A stretch of 57,171 nucleotides of DNA from Rhizobium sp. NFR07 (lineage in GTDB: Bacteria > Pseudomonadota > Alphaproteobacteria > Rhizobiales > Rhizobiaceae): the NCBI RefSeq assembly GCF_900111905.1, contig NZ_FOKM01000019.1:1-57171 (forward strand). Reading direction: 5' to 3'. Shown here in pieces: positions 24,874-34,527 of the stretch (the first letter of the stretch is position 1; each line of letters opens with the position of its first letter). Made by a program: the position numbers and the translations under genes. The notes beneath the pieces are model-generated. The model was given only the letters and a program-made list of their open reading frames with translations. It did no database searches and was not told the origin of the DNA.

Positions 24874-26178
24874 ATGCTGAAAGACCAGGACCGCATCTTC
24901 ACGAATATTTACGGCCTCAAGGACAAGTCTTTGAAAGGCGCGATGAGCCGTGGCCATTGGGATGGAACGAAGACGATCATAGAAAACGGCCGCGACTGGA
25001 TCATCAATGAGATGAAGGCGTCGGGACTTCGTGGTCGTGGTGGTGCAGGCTTCCCGACAGGCCTCAAGTGGTCCTTCATGCCGAAGGAGAACGACGGTCG
25101 TCCTCACTACCTCGTTGTCAATGCCGATGAATCCGAGCCCGGAACCTGCAAGGACCGCGAGATCATGCGCAACGATCCGCACACGCTGATCGAAGGCTGC
25201 GTGATCGCTGGCTTCGCCATGGGCGCGCACACCGCCTACATCTATGTCCGCGGTGAATACATGCGCGAACGCGAAGCCCTACAGGCCGCGATCGACGAAT
25301 GTTATGCTGGTGGTCTGCTCGGCCCGAACAACAAGAACGGCTGGGATTTCGACATCTACGTCCATCATGGCGCCGGTGCCTACATCTGTGGCGAAGAAAC
25401 GGCGCTGCTCGAAAGCCTTGAAGGTAAAAAGGGTCAGCCCCGTTTGAAGCCGCCGTTCCCGGCCAACATGGGCCTCTACGGCTGCCCGACCACGGTCAAC
25501 AACGTTGAATCGATCGCCGTCGCCCCAACCATCCTGCGCCGCGGCGCCGCCTGGTTCTCGGCCATCGGCCGCCCGAACAATGTCGGCACCAAACTGTTTA
25601 TGGTGTCGGGCCACGTTAACAAGCCCTGTACTTTCGAAGAAGCGATGGGTCGAACCTTCCGCGAGCTCATTGACACCCATTGCGGCGGCATCCGCGGCGG
25701 CTGGGACAATCTGCTTGCCGTTATCCCAGGTGGCGCATCCTGCCCGATCGTGCGGGGCGAGGACATGGCAGACGCGATTATGGATTTCGACGGGATGCGC
25801 GACGTCAAGTCCTCCTTCGGCACCGGCGGCATGATCGTCATGGACAAGTCGACCGACGTCATCAAGGCGATCTGGCGCATTGCGGCCTTCTTCAAACACG
25901 AAAGCTGCGGCCAGTGCACTCCGTGCCGCGAAGGCACCGGCTGGATGATGCGCGTTCTTGAGCGAATGGTCCGGGGTAATGCACAAAAACGCGAAATCGA
26001 CATGCTGTTCCAGGTCTCGAAACAGATTGAAGGCCACACGATCTGCGCGCTCGGCGACGCAGCCGCTTGGCCGATCCAGGGTTTGATCCGCAATTTCCGT
26101 CCGGAGATCGAGGCACGGATCGACCAGTACACGCACAACGCGACCTCTCAGGGCGCCGTCATGGAGGCCGCCGAGTAA
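24874..26178 (+). CDS. nuoF: NADH-quinone oxidoreductase subunit F
   Basis: NuoF, 434 residues, the NADH- and FMN-binding subunit. The nucleotide-binding Gly-rich motif GLRGRGGAGFPTGLKW is near 53-68, a second (GAGAYICGEETALLESLEG) is in the middle, and [4Fe-4S] ligands Cys345, Cys348 and Cys351 lie in CGQCTPCREGTGW with a further Cys in HTICALGD. Full length. It is separated from nuoG by 82 bases. Confidence 0.97.
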   Translation: MLKDQDRIFTNIYGLKDKSLKGAMSRGHWDGTKTIIENGRDWIINEMKASGLRGRGGAGFPTGLKWSFMPKENDGRPHYLVVNADESEPGTCKDREIMRNDPHTLIEGCVIAGFAMGAHTAYIYVRGEYMREREALQAAIDECYAGGLLGPNNKNGWDFDIYVHHGAGAYICGEETALLESLEGKKGQPRLKPPFPANMGLYGCPTTVNNVESIAVAPTILRRGAAWFSAIGRPNNVGTKLFMVSGHVNKPCTFEEAMGRTFRELIDTHCGGIRGGWDNLLAVIPGGASCPIVRGEDMADAIMDFDGMRDVKSSFGTGGMIVMDKSTDVIKAIWRIAAFFKHESCGQCTPCREGTGWMMRVLERMVRGNAQKREIDMLFQVSKQIEGHTICALGDAAAWPIQGLIRNFRPEIEARIDQYTHNATSQGAVMEAAE

Positions 26179-26260
26179 CGCACTGGAAAGGGCGACCGGC
26201 TGTTGAAATGGACTAGTTCCGGGCGCAGGCTCGGGTTGAACACAGGACGTAAGTGATACG

Positions 26261-28342
26261 ATGACGAAGCTGAAGGTAGACGGCAAGGAAATCGAGGTCC
26301 CGGATCATTTCACGCTGCTTCAGGCGTGCGAGGAAGCCGGCGCTGAGATCCCGCGCTTTTGTTTCCACGAGCGTCTGTCCGTGGCGGGTAATTGCCGCAT
26401 GTGCCTCATCGAGGTGAAGGGTGGCCCGCCTAAGCCGGCAGCCTCCTGCGCCATGGGTGTGCGCGACGTGCGCGGCGGCCCGAACGGCGAATTGCCGGAA
26501 ATCTTCACCAACACGCCAATGGTGAAAAAGGCCCGCGAAGGCGTAATGGAATTCCTGCTCATCAACCATCCGCTCGATTGCCCGATCTGCGACCAGGGCG
26601 GCGAATGCGACCTGCAAGACCAGGCCATGGCTTTCGGCATCGACAGTTCCCGCTATGGCGAGAACAAGCGCGCCGTCGAAGACAAATATATTGGCCCTCT
26701 CGTCAAGACCGTGATGAACCGCTGCATTCACTGCACACGCTGCGTCCGTTTCACGACCGAGGTTGGTGGCATCTCCGAACTTGGCCTGATCGGTCGCGGT
26801 GAGGACGCCGAGATCACGACCTATCTTGAACATGCTATGACGTCTGAGCTGCAGGGCAACGTGATTGACCTCTGCCCGGTCGGTGCTTTGACATCGCGTC
26901 CCTTCGCTTTCACGGCCCGTCCCTGGGAACTTGGCAAAACTGAATCAATCGACGTCATGGATGCAGTCGGCTCCGCGATCCGCGTCGATACCCGCGGCCG
27001 AGAAGTCATGCGCATTATGCCGCGTGTCAACGAGCAGGTGAACGAAGAGTGGATCTCGGACAAGACCCGCTTCATCTGGGATGGCCTGAAGACCCAGCGT
27101 CTCGACCGCCCTTACGTCCGCAAGGACGGCCGTTTGCAGCCAGCGACCTGGGGTGAAGCGTTCGGCGCCATCAAATCTGCCGTCTCCGCGACGTCCGGTG
27201 CCAAGATCGGAGCGATCGCAGGCGATCTCGCTTCCGTTGAAGAGATGTATGCGCTGAAGGAACTCCTCGCCTCGCTCGGCTCGGAAAACCTCGACTGTCG
27301 CCAGGACGGGACGGCGCTTGATCCGTCGCTCGGTCGTGCAAGCTATCTGTTTAACCCGACAATCGAAGGCATCGAACAGGCAGGCGCGCTGCTCATCATC
27401 GGTGCTAACCCGCGCCTCGAGGCCGCTGTTCTTAATGCAAGAATTCGCAAGCGCTTCCGTCGCGGCAACTTCCCGATCGGGGTGATCGGCGAGGTTAGCG
27501 ATCTGCGGTATGCCTATGATTATCTCGGCGCCGGCTCGGAAACACTTTCCGATCTCGCATCGGGAGCAAACGGCTTTGCTGAAAAGCTTCGCAGCGCCAA
27601 GAAGCCGATGATTATCGTAGGGCAGGGGGCTCTATCCCGTCCGGACGGTCTGGCCGTTCTCCAGGCGGCTTCCCAGCTCGCCGGCTCAGTCGGTGCGTTG
27701 ACTGAAGAGTGGAATGGCTTTGCCGTTCTCCACACCGCGGCATCGCGCGTCGGCGGCCTCGATCTCGGTTTCGTGCCGGGGGCGAAGGGTGCCGATGCGG
27801 CAACCATGCTGCGCTCGATGGACGTTCTCTTCCTGCTTGGCGCCGACGAGATGAACTTCTCTGCCAAGTACGCAAAGTGCACGGTCTACATTGGCAGCCA
27901 TGGTGACGCCGGCGCAATGAACGCCGATGTCATTCTGCCGGGTGCCGCCTATACTGAAAAGTCAGGGACCTGGGTCAATACCGAAGGCCGCGTCCAGATG
28001 GGCAACCGCGCCGGCTTTGCGCCGGGCGAGGCTCGAGAGGAATGGGCAATCATCCGCGCGCTCTCTGACGTGCTTGGCAAGAAGCTGCCGTTTGATAGCC
28101 TGTCGGCATTGCGTGCGGCCCTCTACCAGACTTACCCGCACTTCGCCGCCATCGACGAAATCGCCGCAGGCTCTGTCAACGACATCGCTACGCTCGGCCA
28201 GAAAGCCGAAAGCTTGTCGAAGGGTGGTTTCACCTCGCCGGTCAAGGACTTCTATCTGACAAACCCGATCGCTCGCGCATCTGCCGTCATGGCGGAATGC
28301 TCGGCGCTGGCCCGCAACAATTTCCAGGCTGCGGCGGAGTAA
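26261..28342 (+). CDS. nuoG: NADH-quinone oxidoreductase subunit G
   Basis: NuoG, 693 residues. It has an N-terminal [2Fe-2S] ferredoxin-like domain (PRFCFHERLSVAGNCRMC), a His-Cys [4Fe-4S] segment (HPLDCPICDQGGECDLQDQ), a further cluster (NRCIHCTRCVRF), then a molybdopterin-oxidoreductase-like domain that has lost the cofactor. It passes electrons from NuoF toward NuoI. The stop is one base before nuoH. Confidence 0.97.
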   Translation: MTKLKVDGKEIEVPDHFTLLQACEEAGAEIPRFCFHERLSVAGNCRMCLIEVKGGPPKPAASCAMGVRDVRGGPNGELPEIFTNTPMVKKAREGVMEFLLINHPLDCPICDQGGECDLQDQAMAFGIDSSRYGENKRAVEDKYIGPLVKTVMNRCIHCTRCVRFTTEVGGISELGLIGRGEDAEITTYLEHAMTSELQGNVIDLCPVGALTSRPFAFTARPWELGKTESIDVMDAVGSAIRVDTRGREVMRIMPRVNEQVNEEWISDKTRFIWDGLKTQRLDRPYVRKDGRLQPATWGEAFGAIKSAVSATSGAKIGAIAGDLASVEEMYALKELLASLGSENLDCRQDGTALDPSLGRASYLFNPTIEGIEQAGALLIIGANPRLEAAVLNARIRKRFRRGNFPIGVIGEVSDLRYAYDYLGAGSETLSDLASGANGFAEKLRSAKKPMIIVGQGALSRPDGLAVLQAASQLAGSVGALTEEWNGFAVLHTAASRVGGLDLGFVPGAKGADAATMLRSMDVLFLLGADEMNFSAKYAKCTVYIGSHGDAGAMNADVILPGAAYTEKSGTWVNTEGRVQMGNRAGFAPGEAREEWAIIRALSDVLGKKLPFDSLSALRAALYQTYPHFAAIDEIAAGSVNDIATLGQKAESLSKGGFTSPVKDFYLTNPIARASAVMAECSALARNNFQAAAE

Positions 28343-28343
28343 T

Positions 28344-29393
28344 ATGAATATGGACTCGTTCTTTTGGACTTATGTCTGGCCGGCGCTGATCATGGTTGGT
28401 CAGTCACTGCTTCTGTTGGTCTGCCTGCTCGTCTTTATCGCCTACATCCTGCTTGCGGACCGCAAGATCTGGGCAGCTGTCCAGCTGCGTCGTGGACCGA
28501 ACGTTGTCGGTCCTTTCGGCCTATTCCAGTCCTTTGCCGACCTTTTGAAGTTCATTCTAAAAGAGCCGATCATTCCGGCCGGTGCCAACAAAGGTGTTTT
28601 CCTTTTGGCCCCTCTGGTATCGGTAACGCTTGCGCTCGCCACCTGGGCGGTCATTCCGCTCAATGACGGCTGGGTCGTTTCCAACATCAATGTTGGCATC
28701 CTGTACGTCTTTGCGATCTCGTCGCTTGAGGTCTACGGCATCATCATGGCCGGATGGGCGTCGAACTCGAAATATCCATTCCTTGGCGCGCTGCGCTCGG
28801 CTGCGCAGATGGTGTCCTACGAAGTCTCGATTGGTTTTGTCATCGTCGCGGTGCTTCTTTGCGTCGGCTCGCTCAACCTGACGGACATTGTCTATGCCCA
28901 GCAGGACGGCCTTGGCACCAAGCTCGGTTTGCCGAACTCCTTCCTCGACTGGCACTGGCTGTCGCTCTTCCCGATGTTCGTGATCTTCTTCATCTCGGGT
29001 CTTGCCGAAACCAACCGTCCGCCCTTCGATCTTCCGGAAGCTGAATCCGAACTTGTCGCGGGCTACATGGTCGAATATGCGTCGGCCCCGTACATGATGC
29101 TGATGCTCGGTGAGTATGCCGCTATCCTGCTTATCTGCTCGCTGACGACGATCCTCTTCCTCGGTGGCTGGCTGCCGCCGGTTGACTTCTGGCTGATCAA
29201 TTGGGTCCCGGGCATCATCTGGTTCGTGCTGAAGGCAACACTGGTTTTCTTCATGTTCGCCATGGTGAAGGCGTTCGTGCCGCGCTACCGCTATGATCAA
29301 CTCATGCGTCTTGGCTGGAAGGTTTTTCTTCCTCTGTCACTTGCCATGGTCGTTGTCGTAGCATTTACGCTGAAGCTGACGGGATGGGCATGA
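28344..29393 (+). CDS. nuoH: NADH-quinone oxidoreductase subunit H
   Basis: NuoH, 349 residues, eight or more membrane segments. The signatures ADRKIWAAVQLRRGPNVVGP and GLAETNRPPFDLPEAESELV (the acidic loop next to the quinone channel) are intact. It links the peripheral arm to the membrane arm. Confidence 0.97.
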   Translation: MNMDSFFWTYVWPALIMVGQSLLLLVCLLVFIAYILLADRKIWAAVQLRRGPNVVGPFGLFQSFADLLKFILKEPIIPAGANKGVFLLAPLVSVTLALATWAVIPLNDGWVVSNINVGILYVFAISSLEVYGIIMAGWASNSKYPFLGALRSAAQMVSYEVSIGFVIVAVLLCVGSLNLTDIVYAQQDGLGTKLGLPNSFLDWHWLSLFPMFVIFFISGLAETNRPPFDLPEAESELVAGYMVEYASAPYMMLMLGEYAAILLICSLTTILFLGGWLPPVDFWLINWVPGIIWFVLKATLVFFMFAMVKAFVPRYRYDQLMRLGWKVFLPLSLAMVVVVAFTLKLTGWA

Positions 29394-29432
29394 TCATGAC
29401 CCTCCGCGCTTCCAGCATTATTGGAGAATAAG

Positions 29433-29921
29433 ATGGCTATTGCTCAGGCTATCAACTCGCTGTTCCTGAAAGAATTCGTCGGCGCCTTCTTCCTGTCGAT
29501 GCGCTATTTCTTCAAGCAGAAGGCCACGATCAACTATCCTTTCGAAAAGGGCCCGATCTCTCCTCGCTTCCGCGGCGAACACGCATTGCGCCGTTATCCG
29601 AACGGCGAAGAGCGCTGCATCGCGTGCAAGCTGTGTGAGGCGATCTGTCCTGCTCAGGCAATCACCATAGAGGCAGGTCCGCGCCGCAATGACGGCACCC
29701 GCCGCACGGTGCGTTACGACATCGATATGGTGAAATGCATCTATTGCGGTTTCTGCCAGGAAGCCTGCCCGGTCGACGCGATCGTCGAAGGCCCGAATTT
29801 TGAGTTCTCGACGGAGACCCGTGAAGAACTCTATTTCGACAAGGCGCGTCTCCTGGAGAACGGCGACCGCTGGGAGCGTGAAATCGCCCGCAATATCGCA
29901 ATGGACTCGCCTTACCGTTAA
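29433..29921 (+). CDS. nuoI: NADH-quinone oxidoreductase subunit I
   Basis: NuoI, 162 residues, with two [4Fe-4S] ferredoxin motifs, CIACKLCEAICP and CIYCGFCQEACP. The start is ATG 29433 with GGAG 8 bases upstream; a TTG at 29421 lies inside the ribosome site region and is not used. An 11-codon frame (29396-29431) covers the upstream gap and is probably incidental. Confidence 0.97.
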   Translation: MAIAQAINSLFLKEFVGAFFLSMRYFFKQKATINYPFEKGPISPRFRGEHALRRYPNGEERCIACKLCEAICPAQAITIEAGPRRNDGTRRTVRYDIDMVKCIYCGFCQEACPVDAIVEGPNFEFSTETREELYFDKARLLENGDRWEREIARNIAMDSPYR

Positions 29922-29969
29922 GGCGCGTCCGCCGGCCGCTAGATGGTGCCGGCTCATTGAAATTTAGTT

Positions 29970-29993
29970 CCGATGCTTGAAATTTCGCATCGG
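29970..29993. repeat. Hairpin between nuoI and nuoJ
   Basis: CCGATGC (29970-29976) and GCATCGG (29987-29993) form a seven-base-pair stem with a 10-base loop in the 126-base gap, the longest gap in the operon. No T tract follows, so it may be an RNA-processing or stability element rather than a terminator. Codon usage downstream (nuoJ on) is visibly more GC-biased than upstream. Confidence 0.5.
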
Positions 29994-30047
29994 TCAGGCG
30001 GGTAGGGCGAGAAGCCCGATCCCGACGAGGGACGAGAAGGCACCACT

Positions 30048-30662
30048 ATGGGTCTGCAGGCTATATTCTTCTATCTGTTCGCGTTCGTCGCCGTGGCGTC
30101 GGCGTTCATGGTCATATCGGCCAAGAACCCGGTTCACTCGGTACTGTTCCTGATCCTGGTCTTCTTCAACTCGGCGGGTCTCTTCCTGCTGACGGGGGCG
30201 GAATTCCTCGCGATGATCCTGCTGGTGGTTTACATCGGCGCGGTCGCGGTTCTCTTCCTCTTCGTCGTCATGATGCTCGACATCGACTTCGCCGAGCTGC
30301 GCTCCGGCATCGTACGCAACGCGCCGGTCGGCGTGCTGGTCGGCTTGATTGTCGCGGCCGAGCTGATCGTCGTCATCGGCGGCAGCGTGCTGACGCCGGA
30401 AGCCGCCAAGTCGATCACCATGCCGATCCCCAACCCGGCGGAACGGACCAACACGGCCGCCCTCGGCGACGTGCTTTACACGAATTACGTCTACTTCTTC
30501 CAGCTCGCCGGCATGGTGCTGCTGGTCGCGATGATCGGAGCGATCGTACTGACGCTGCGTCACCGCCAGAACATCAAGCGGCAGGATATTTCCCGCCAGG
30601 TCGCCCGCACGCCGGAGACCGCCGTCGAGGTGGTCAAGGTGAAAGCTGGCCAGGGCCTCTGA
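30048..30662 (+). CDS. nuoJ: NADH-quinone oxidoreductase subunit J
   Basis: NuoJ, 204 residues, five membrane segments. The conserved stretch AKNPVHSVLFLILVFFNSAG (about 25-44) and VVYIGAVAVLFLFVVMMLD match the family (ND6). Part of the membrane arm. The 3' end carries a short charged tail (RHRQNIKRQDISRQV…). Confidence 0.97.
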   Translation: MGLQAIFFYLFAFVAVASAFMVISAKNPVHSVLFLILVFFNSAGLFLLTGAEFLAMILLVVYIGAVAVLFLFVVMMLDIDFAELRSGIVRNAPVGVLVGLIVAAELIVVIGGSVLTPEAAKSITMPIPNPAERTNTAALGDVLYTNYVYFFQLAGMVLLVAMIGAIVLTLRHRQNIKRQDISRQVARTPETAVEVVKVKAGQGL

Positions 30663-30681
30663 GGGAAAAAGGAATAGAAAA

Positions 30682-30990
30682 ATGGAAATCGGTCTTTCCC
30701 ATTACCTCACGGTCAGCGCCATCCTGTTCACGATCGGCGTGTTCGGTATCTTCCTGAACCGCAAAAACGTCATCATCATCCTGATGTCGGTCGAACTGAT
30801 CCTGCTGTCGGTCAACCTCAACATGGTGGCCTTCTCGTCTTTCCTGAACGACATCGTCGGCCAGGTCTTCGCATTGTTCATTCTGACCGTCGCGGCTGCG
30901 GAAGCCGCCATCGGTCTCGCAATTCTCGTCGTCTTCTACCGTAACCGCGGCTCGATCGCGGTCGAAGACGTCAATATGATGAAGGGCTGA
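30682..30990 (+). CDS. nuoK: NADH-quinone oxidoreductase subunit K
   Basis: NuoK, 102 residues, three membrane segments, with the conserved Glu in MSVELILLSVNLNMVAF and the EAAIGLAILV motif, both in the proton path. Standard length. It lies 7 bases before nuoL. Confidence 0.97.
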   Translation: MEIGLSHYLTVSAILFTIGVFGIFLNRKNVIIILMSVELILLSVNLNMVAFSSFLNDIVGQVFALFILTVAAAEAAIGLAILVVFYRNRGSIAVEDVNMMKG

Positions 30991-30997
30991 TCGGGTC

Positions 30998-32998
30998 ATG
31001 ATCTACAAGGCAATCGTCTTTCTTCCCCTGATCGGCTTCCTGATCGCCGGCCTGTTCGGCCGCCAGATCGGCGCCAAGGCATCCGAATACGTCACCAGCG
31101 GCCTGATGATCGTCGCTGCTATCCTATCGTGGATCGTCTTCTTCAACGTGGCACTTCACCACGGGGAAGCTGGCGAAGTGATCAAGGTCTCAGTCCTGCG
31201 CTGGATCCAGTCCGGCGGCATCGATGTCGAATGGTCCTTCCGCATCGACACCCTGACGGCTGTCATGTTCGTCGTCGTCAACACTGTGTCGACGCTCGTG
31301 CATATCTACTCGATCGGCTATATGCACCACGACCCGCATCGGCCGCGCTTCTTCGCCTACTTGTCGCTCTTCACCTTCGCCATGCTCATGCTCATCACGG
31401 CAGACAACCTGCTGCAGATGTTCTTCGGCTGGGAAGGTGTGGGTCTGGCATCCTACTTGCTGATCGGTTTCTGGTATAAGAAGCCGTCCGCCTCGGCTGC
31501 CGCAATGAAGGCCTTCATCGTCAACCGCGTCGGCGACTTCGGCTTCATCCTCGGCATTGCCGGCGTCTTTGTCCTGTTCGGCTCGATCAGCTTCGAAACC
31601 ATCTTCGCTGCCGCCGCCAACTATCTGCCGGCAGAAGGCGCTGCTGACGCTAACGCGGTCATCGTCAATTTCTTCGGCATGGAACTGACCAAGAGCACCG
31701 CGCTTACCGTCACCTGCCTTCTGCTCTTCATGGGGGCCATGGGTAAGTCGGCGCAGTTCCTGCTGCACACCTGGCTGCCGGACGCGATGGAAGGCCCGAC
31801 CCCGGTCTCGGCCCTCATTCACGCAGCAACCATGGTCACCGCCGGCGTCTTCCTCGTCGCCCGCATGTCGCCGATCTTCGAACTGTCCCATGATGCGCTG
31901 ACCGTCGTCACCGTCATCGGCGCGATCACTGCGTTCTTTGCGGCGACCGTTGGTCTCGTGCAGAACGACATCAAGCGTGTCATCGCCTATTCGACCTGCT
32001 CGCAGCTCGGCTACATGTTCGTCGCACTCGGCGTCGGCGCCTATGGCGCGGCAGTCTTCCACCTCTTCACCCACGCCTTCTTCAAGGCGCTCTTGTTCCT
32101 TGGAGCCGGTTCGGTCATCCACGCCGTCGATGGCGAACAGGACATGCGCTACATGGGTGGTCTGAGGAAGCACATCCCGATTACATTCTGGATGATGACG
32201 ATCGGCACGCTGGCGCTCACCGGCGTCGGCATCCCCGGCACCATGCTCGGTTTCGCCGGCTTCTTCTCCAAGGACGTGATCATCGAAAGCGCCTATGCCG
32301 CTCACTCCTCGGTCTCCGGCTTCGCTTTCGTCCTTCTCGTCATCGCCGCGTTGTTTACCAGCTTCTACTCCTGGCGCCTGGCCTTCCTTACCTTCTTCGG
32401 CAAGCCACGCGCGAGCCATGAGGTCATGCACCACGTCCATGAGAGCCCGTTGGTCATGCTAGCGCCGCTTTACATCCTTGGCATCGGCGCGGTGCTTGCC
32501 GGTGTTGTTTTCGAGGGGTACTTCTTCGGCCATCACTACGAGGAATTCTGGAAGGGAGCGCTGTTTACGCTACCGGAAAACGAGATCCTTGAGCACTTCC
32601 ACCACGTACCGCTTTGGGTGAAGTGGAGCCCGTTCGTCGCCATGGCGACCGGTTTCATCACCGCCTGGTTCTTCTACATCAAGTCGCCGGAAACCCCGAA
32701 GAAGCTCGCTGCGTCGCAGCAGGGCCTCTACCAGTTCCTGCTCAACAAGTGGTATTTCGACGAACTCTACGACTTCCTTTTCGTCCGCTCCGCCAAAGCT
32801 CTTGGCCGGTTCCTGTGGAAGAAGGGTGACGTCGGCGTCATCGATACCTACGGCCCGAACGGCGTTGCCGCCCGCGTGGTCGACGTCACCAACCGGGTCG
32901 TCAAGCTGCAGTCCGGTTATCTTTATCACTACGCCTTCGCAATGATGATCGGCATCGCCGCCCTCGTCACCTGGATGATGCTCGGGAGCTCCATGTAA
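30998..32998 (+). CDS. nuoL: NADH-quinone oxidoreductase subunit L
   Basis: NuoL, 666 residues, an antiporter-like proton-pumping subunit with about 16 membrane segments and the long lateral helix at the C-terminus. Key residues lie in FGWEGVGLASYLLIGFWY, LLHTWLPDAMEGPTPVSALI and HLFTHAFFKALLFLGAGS. Its TAA shares the A with the ATG of nuoM (TAATG). Confidence 0.97.
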   Translation: MIYKAIVFLPLIGFLIAGLFGRQIGAKASEYVTSGLMIVAAILSWIVFFNVALHHGEAGEVIKVSVLRWIQSGGIDVEWSFRIDTLTAVMFVVVNTVSTLVHIYSIGYMHHDPHRPRFFAYLSLFTFAMLMLITADNLLQMFFGWEGVGLASYLLIGFWYKKPSASAAAMKAFIVNRVGDFGFILGIAGVFVLFGSISFETIFAAAANYLPAEGAADANAVIVNFFGMELTKSTALTVTCLLLFMGAMGKSAQFLLHTWLPDAMEGPTPVSALIHAATMVTAGVFLVARMSPIFELSHDALTVVTVIGAITAFFAATVGLVQNDIKRVIAYSTCSQLGYMFVALGVGAYGAAVFHLFTHAFFKALLFLGAGSVIHAVDGEQDMRYMGGLRKHIPITFWMMTIGTLALTGVGIPGTMLGFAGFFSKDVIIESAYAAHSSVSGFAFVLLVIAALFTSFYSWRLAFLTFFGKPRASHEVMHHVHESPLVMLAPLYILGIGAVLAGVVFEGYFFGHHYEEFWKGALFTLPENEILEHFHHVPLWVKWSPFVAMATGFITAWFFYIKSPETPKKLAASQQGLYQFLLNKWYFDELYDFLFVRSAKALGRFLWKKGDVGVIDTYGPNGVAARVVDVTNRVVKLQSGYLYHYAFAMMIGIAALVTWMMLGSSM

Positions 32999-34509
32999 TG
33001 ACCGACTGGCCAATTCTCTCGACAGTCACCTTCCTGCCGCTGGTCGGCGTGCTCCTCCTCCTGTTCATGAACGGGGAAGGGGAGAACGGTCGTCGCAACG
33101 TCCTAAACATTTCGCTTGCGACCACGGTCGTGACCTTTATCCTGTCGCTCTTCGTCTGGATCGGCTTCGACAACTCGGATGCCGGCTTCCAGATGGTCGA
33201 GAAGCATGCCTGGCTCGGCACCGGCATCGCCTATCATCTCGGTGTCGACGGCATCTCCATGCTGTTCGTCATCCTGACGACCTTCCTCATGCCCTTCTGC
33301 GTACTGGCAAGCTGGACGTCGGTCGAGAAGCGCATCAAGGAATACATGATCGCCTTCCTGCTGCTGGAAGTGGTCATGGTCGGCGTGTTCGTCGCGCTCG
33401 ACGTGGTGCTCTTCTACATCTTCTTCGAAGCGACGCTGATCCCGATGTTCGTCATCATCGGCGTTTGGGGCGGCAAGGATCGCGTCTACGCGTCCTACAA
33501 GTTCTTCCTCTACACGCTGCTCGGCTCGGTGCTGATGATGCTCGCCATCATGGCCATGTACTGGAACGCCGGCACGACCGATATTCCGGAACTCCTGAAG
33601 CACGGCTTCCCGGCCGGCATGCAGACCTGGCTGTGGCTCGCCTGCTTCGCTGCCTTCTCGGTCAAGATGCCGATGTGGCCGGTTCACACCTGGCTTCCAG
33701 ACGCCCACGTTCAGGCACCGACGGCAGGTTCGGTCATCCTGGCTGGCGTCATGCTGAAGCTCGGCGGTTACGGCATGATCCGCTTCTCGCTGCAGATGTT
33801 CCCGCTGGCATCCGATTACTTCGCGCCGCTGGTCTTCGCACTTTCCGTCATCGCCATCATCTATACCTCGCTGGTGGCGCTGATGCAGGAAGACATTAAG
33901 AAGCTGATCGCTTACTCTTCCGTCGCCCACATGGGCTATGTCACCATGGGTATCTTTGCGGCCAATGCGCAGGGTCTCCAGGGCGCCATCTTCCAGATGC
34001 TGTCGCACGGCATCGTCTCGGGCGCGCTCTTCCTCTGTGTCGGTGTCGTCTATGACCGCCTCCACACCCGCGAGATTTCGGCCTATGGCGGTCTCGTCGG
34101 CAACATGCCGAAATACGCCGTAGCCTTCATGATCTTCACCATGGCAAACGTCGGTCTGCCTGGTACCTCCGGCTTTATCGGCGAATTCCTGACGATCATC
34201 GGCGTCTTCCGCGTCAACACATGGGTCGCGCTTTTTGCCGCCACCGGCGTCATCCTGTCGGCTTCCTATGCGCTGTGGCTCTACCGCCGCGTCATTTTCG
34301 GGCCGCTTGAAAAAGAAAGCCTGAAGTCGCTGCTCGATCTGTCGGGCCGTGAAAAGGTCATCCTCTATCCGATGATCGCGCTGACCATCTTCTTCGGCGT
34401 CTATCCGGCTCCGGTCTTCGATGCGACCGCAGCCTCGGTGGACCTCGTGGTGAACAACTATTCCGCAGCCCTGCAGGCGGCGGCGAACCTTGCACTCAAC
34501 GTGCAGTGA
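32998..34509 (+). CDS. nuoM: NADH-quinone oxidoreductase subunit M
   Basis: NuoM, 503 residues, the second antiporter-like subunit, about 14 membrane segments. FFEATLIPMFVIIGVWGG contains the essential Glu; PVHTWLPDAHVQAPTAGSVI and LLSHG-type motifs are present. One-base overlap with nuoL. Confidence 0.97.
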   Translation: MTDWPILSTVTFLPLVGVLLLLFMNGEGENGRRNVLNISLATTVVTFILSLFVWIGFDNSDAGFQMVEKHAWLGTGIAYHLGVDGISMLFVILTTFLMPFCVLASWTSVEKRIKEYMIAFLLLEVVMVGVFVALDVVLFYIFFEATLIPMFVIIGVWGGKDRVYASYKFFLYTLLGSVLMMLAIMAMYWNAGTTDIPELLKHGFPAGMQTWLWLACFAAFSVKMPMWPVHTWLPDAHVQAPTAGSVILAGVMLKLGGYGMIRFSLQMFPLASDYFAPLVFALSVIAIIYTSLVALMQEDIKKLIAYSSVAHMGYVTMGIFAANAQGLQGAIFQMLSHGIVSGALFLCVGVVYDRLHTREISAYGGLVGNMPKYAVAFMIFTMANVGLPGTSGFIGEFLTIIGVFRVNTWVALFAATGVILSASYALWLYRRVIFGPLEKESLKSLLDLSGREKVILYPMIALTIFFGVYPAPVFDATAASVDLVVNNYSAALQAAANLALNVQ

Positions 34510-34527
34510 GACGGGACGAAATTTGAT

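Noticed and set aside
25279..26286. 335-codon minus-strand frame opposite nuoF
   Set aside because: Antisense shadow; no motif, and the sense gene is intact.
29396..29431. 11-codon frame between nuoH and nuoI
   Set aside because: It covers the nuoI ribosome site and is too short to distinguish from chance, with no overlap-type coupling to nuoH.
31190..32440. 416-codon minus-strand frame opposite nuoL
   Set aside because: Very high His/Asp/Glu/Arg content typical of antisense of membrane-protein codons; nuoL is certain.
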